Assembly: GCA_902800025.1 (NCBI GenBank) | Contig: CADCDA010000007.1 | Span: 1 to 64,000, forward strand | Direction: 5' to 3' | Origin: an uncultured Erysipelotrichaceae bacterium | Lineage (GTDB): Bacteria; Bacillota_I; Bacilli_A; RFN20; CAG-826 | Length of the DNA stretch: 64,000 nt | Shown here: piece after piece, positions 63,988-64,000 of the stretch | Layout: each line of letters starts with the position of its first letter | Numbering within the stretch: position 1 is the first letter of the stretch | Notes under the pieces: model-generated | The model's database searches: none | What the model was told of the DNA's origin: nothing | What the model saw: only the letters and a program-made list of their open reading frames with translations | Position numbers and translations under genes: made by a program

Positions 63988-64000
63988 TATACATTAAATA

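Overview
The window looks like chromosomal DNA of a low-G+C bacterium of the Bacillota (Bacilli side), probably an uncultured gut or rumen lineage. This is inference. The support is A/T-rich third codon positions, AGGAGG-type ribosome sites, many lipobox lipoproteins with Ig-like or carbohydrate-binding modules, and a dense polysaccharide locus of Gram-positive type. TGA is used as a stop (for example at the ends of the genes at 17250 and 18722) and Trp is TGG, so the code is the standard one and not the Mycoplasma code. No rRNA, tRNA, CRISPR array or insertion sequence was found.

Layout. 1-2500: the end of a G+C-rich structured stretch, phosphoglucomutase and an esterase. 2500-20620: one long collinear locus, best read as uptake and breakdown of a beta-mannoside-type glycan. 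It holds a binding lipoprotein, a LacI regulator, two GH130 phosphorylase-family enzymes, two LplB/YtcP-type permeases, a solute-binding lipoprotein, a clan GH-A-like hydrolase, a CBM11-like lipoprotein, an SGNH esterase lipoprotein, three membrane proteins and an enlarged transport ATPase. 20670-26376: two large divergent secreted proteins around a 310-base regulatory gap. 26400-28270: a DUF2442-HTH gene and an SPFH gene bracketed by two copies of one terminator. 28292-29560 and 50296-51561: paralogous RhuM-RhuM-PLD proteins; a truncated ORF6N relative lies at 58022-58190. 30330-37278: housekeeping and membrane genes (zinc ribbon, uridine kinase, M13 peptidase, K+ channel, Sfp-type transferase, epimerase, EFR1 ferredoxin, DUF1295). 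37472-43934: four surface proteins, two with clear Big_2 Ig-like domains. 44029-46257: ZIP transporter and HD-GYP protein. 46382-50177: aconitase X large and small subunits plus a flavin/Fe-S enoate reductase. 51554-61947: a TetR/membrane-protein pair, PH protein, GGDEF cyclase, transporters, GNAT, phosphoesterase, RlmD-type methyltransferase, lipoprotein and O-antigen-ligase-like protein. 62007-63841: metG and rpmE.

The most unusual signal is in the RhuM-like genes. Each RhuM-like domain copy carries an inverted repeat at the same coding position. The arms differ from copy to copy yet still pair, which changes the encoded residues. Both genes also share a leader that pairs with the ribosome-binding site. 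The truncated ORF6N relative has a similar internal palindrome. I know of no description of this, and it deserves a homologue survey.
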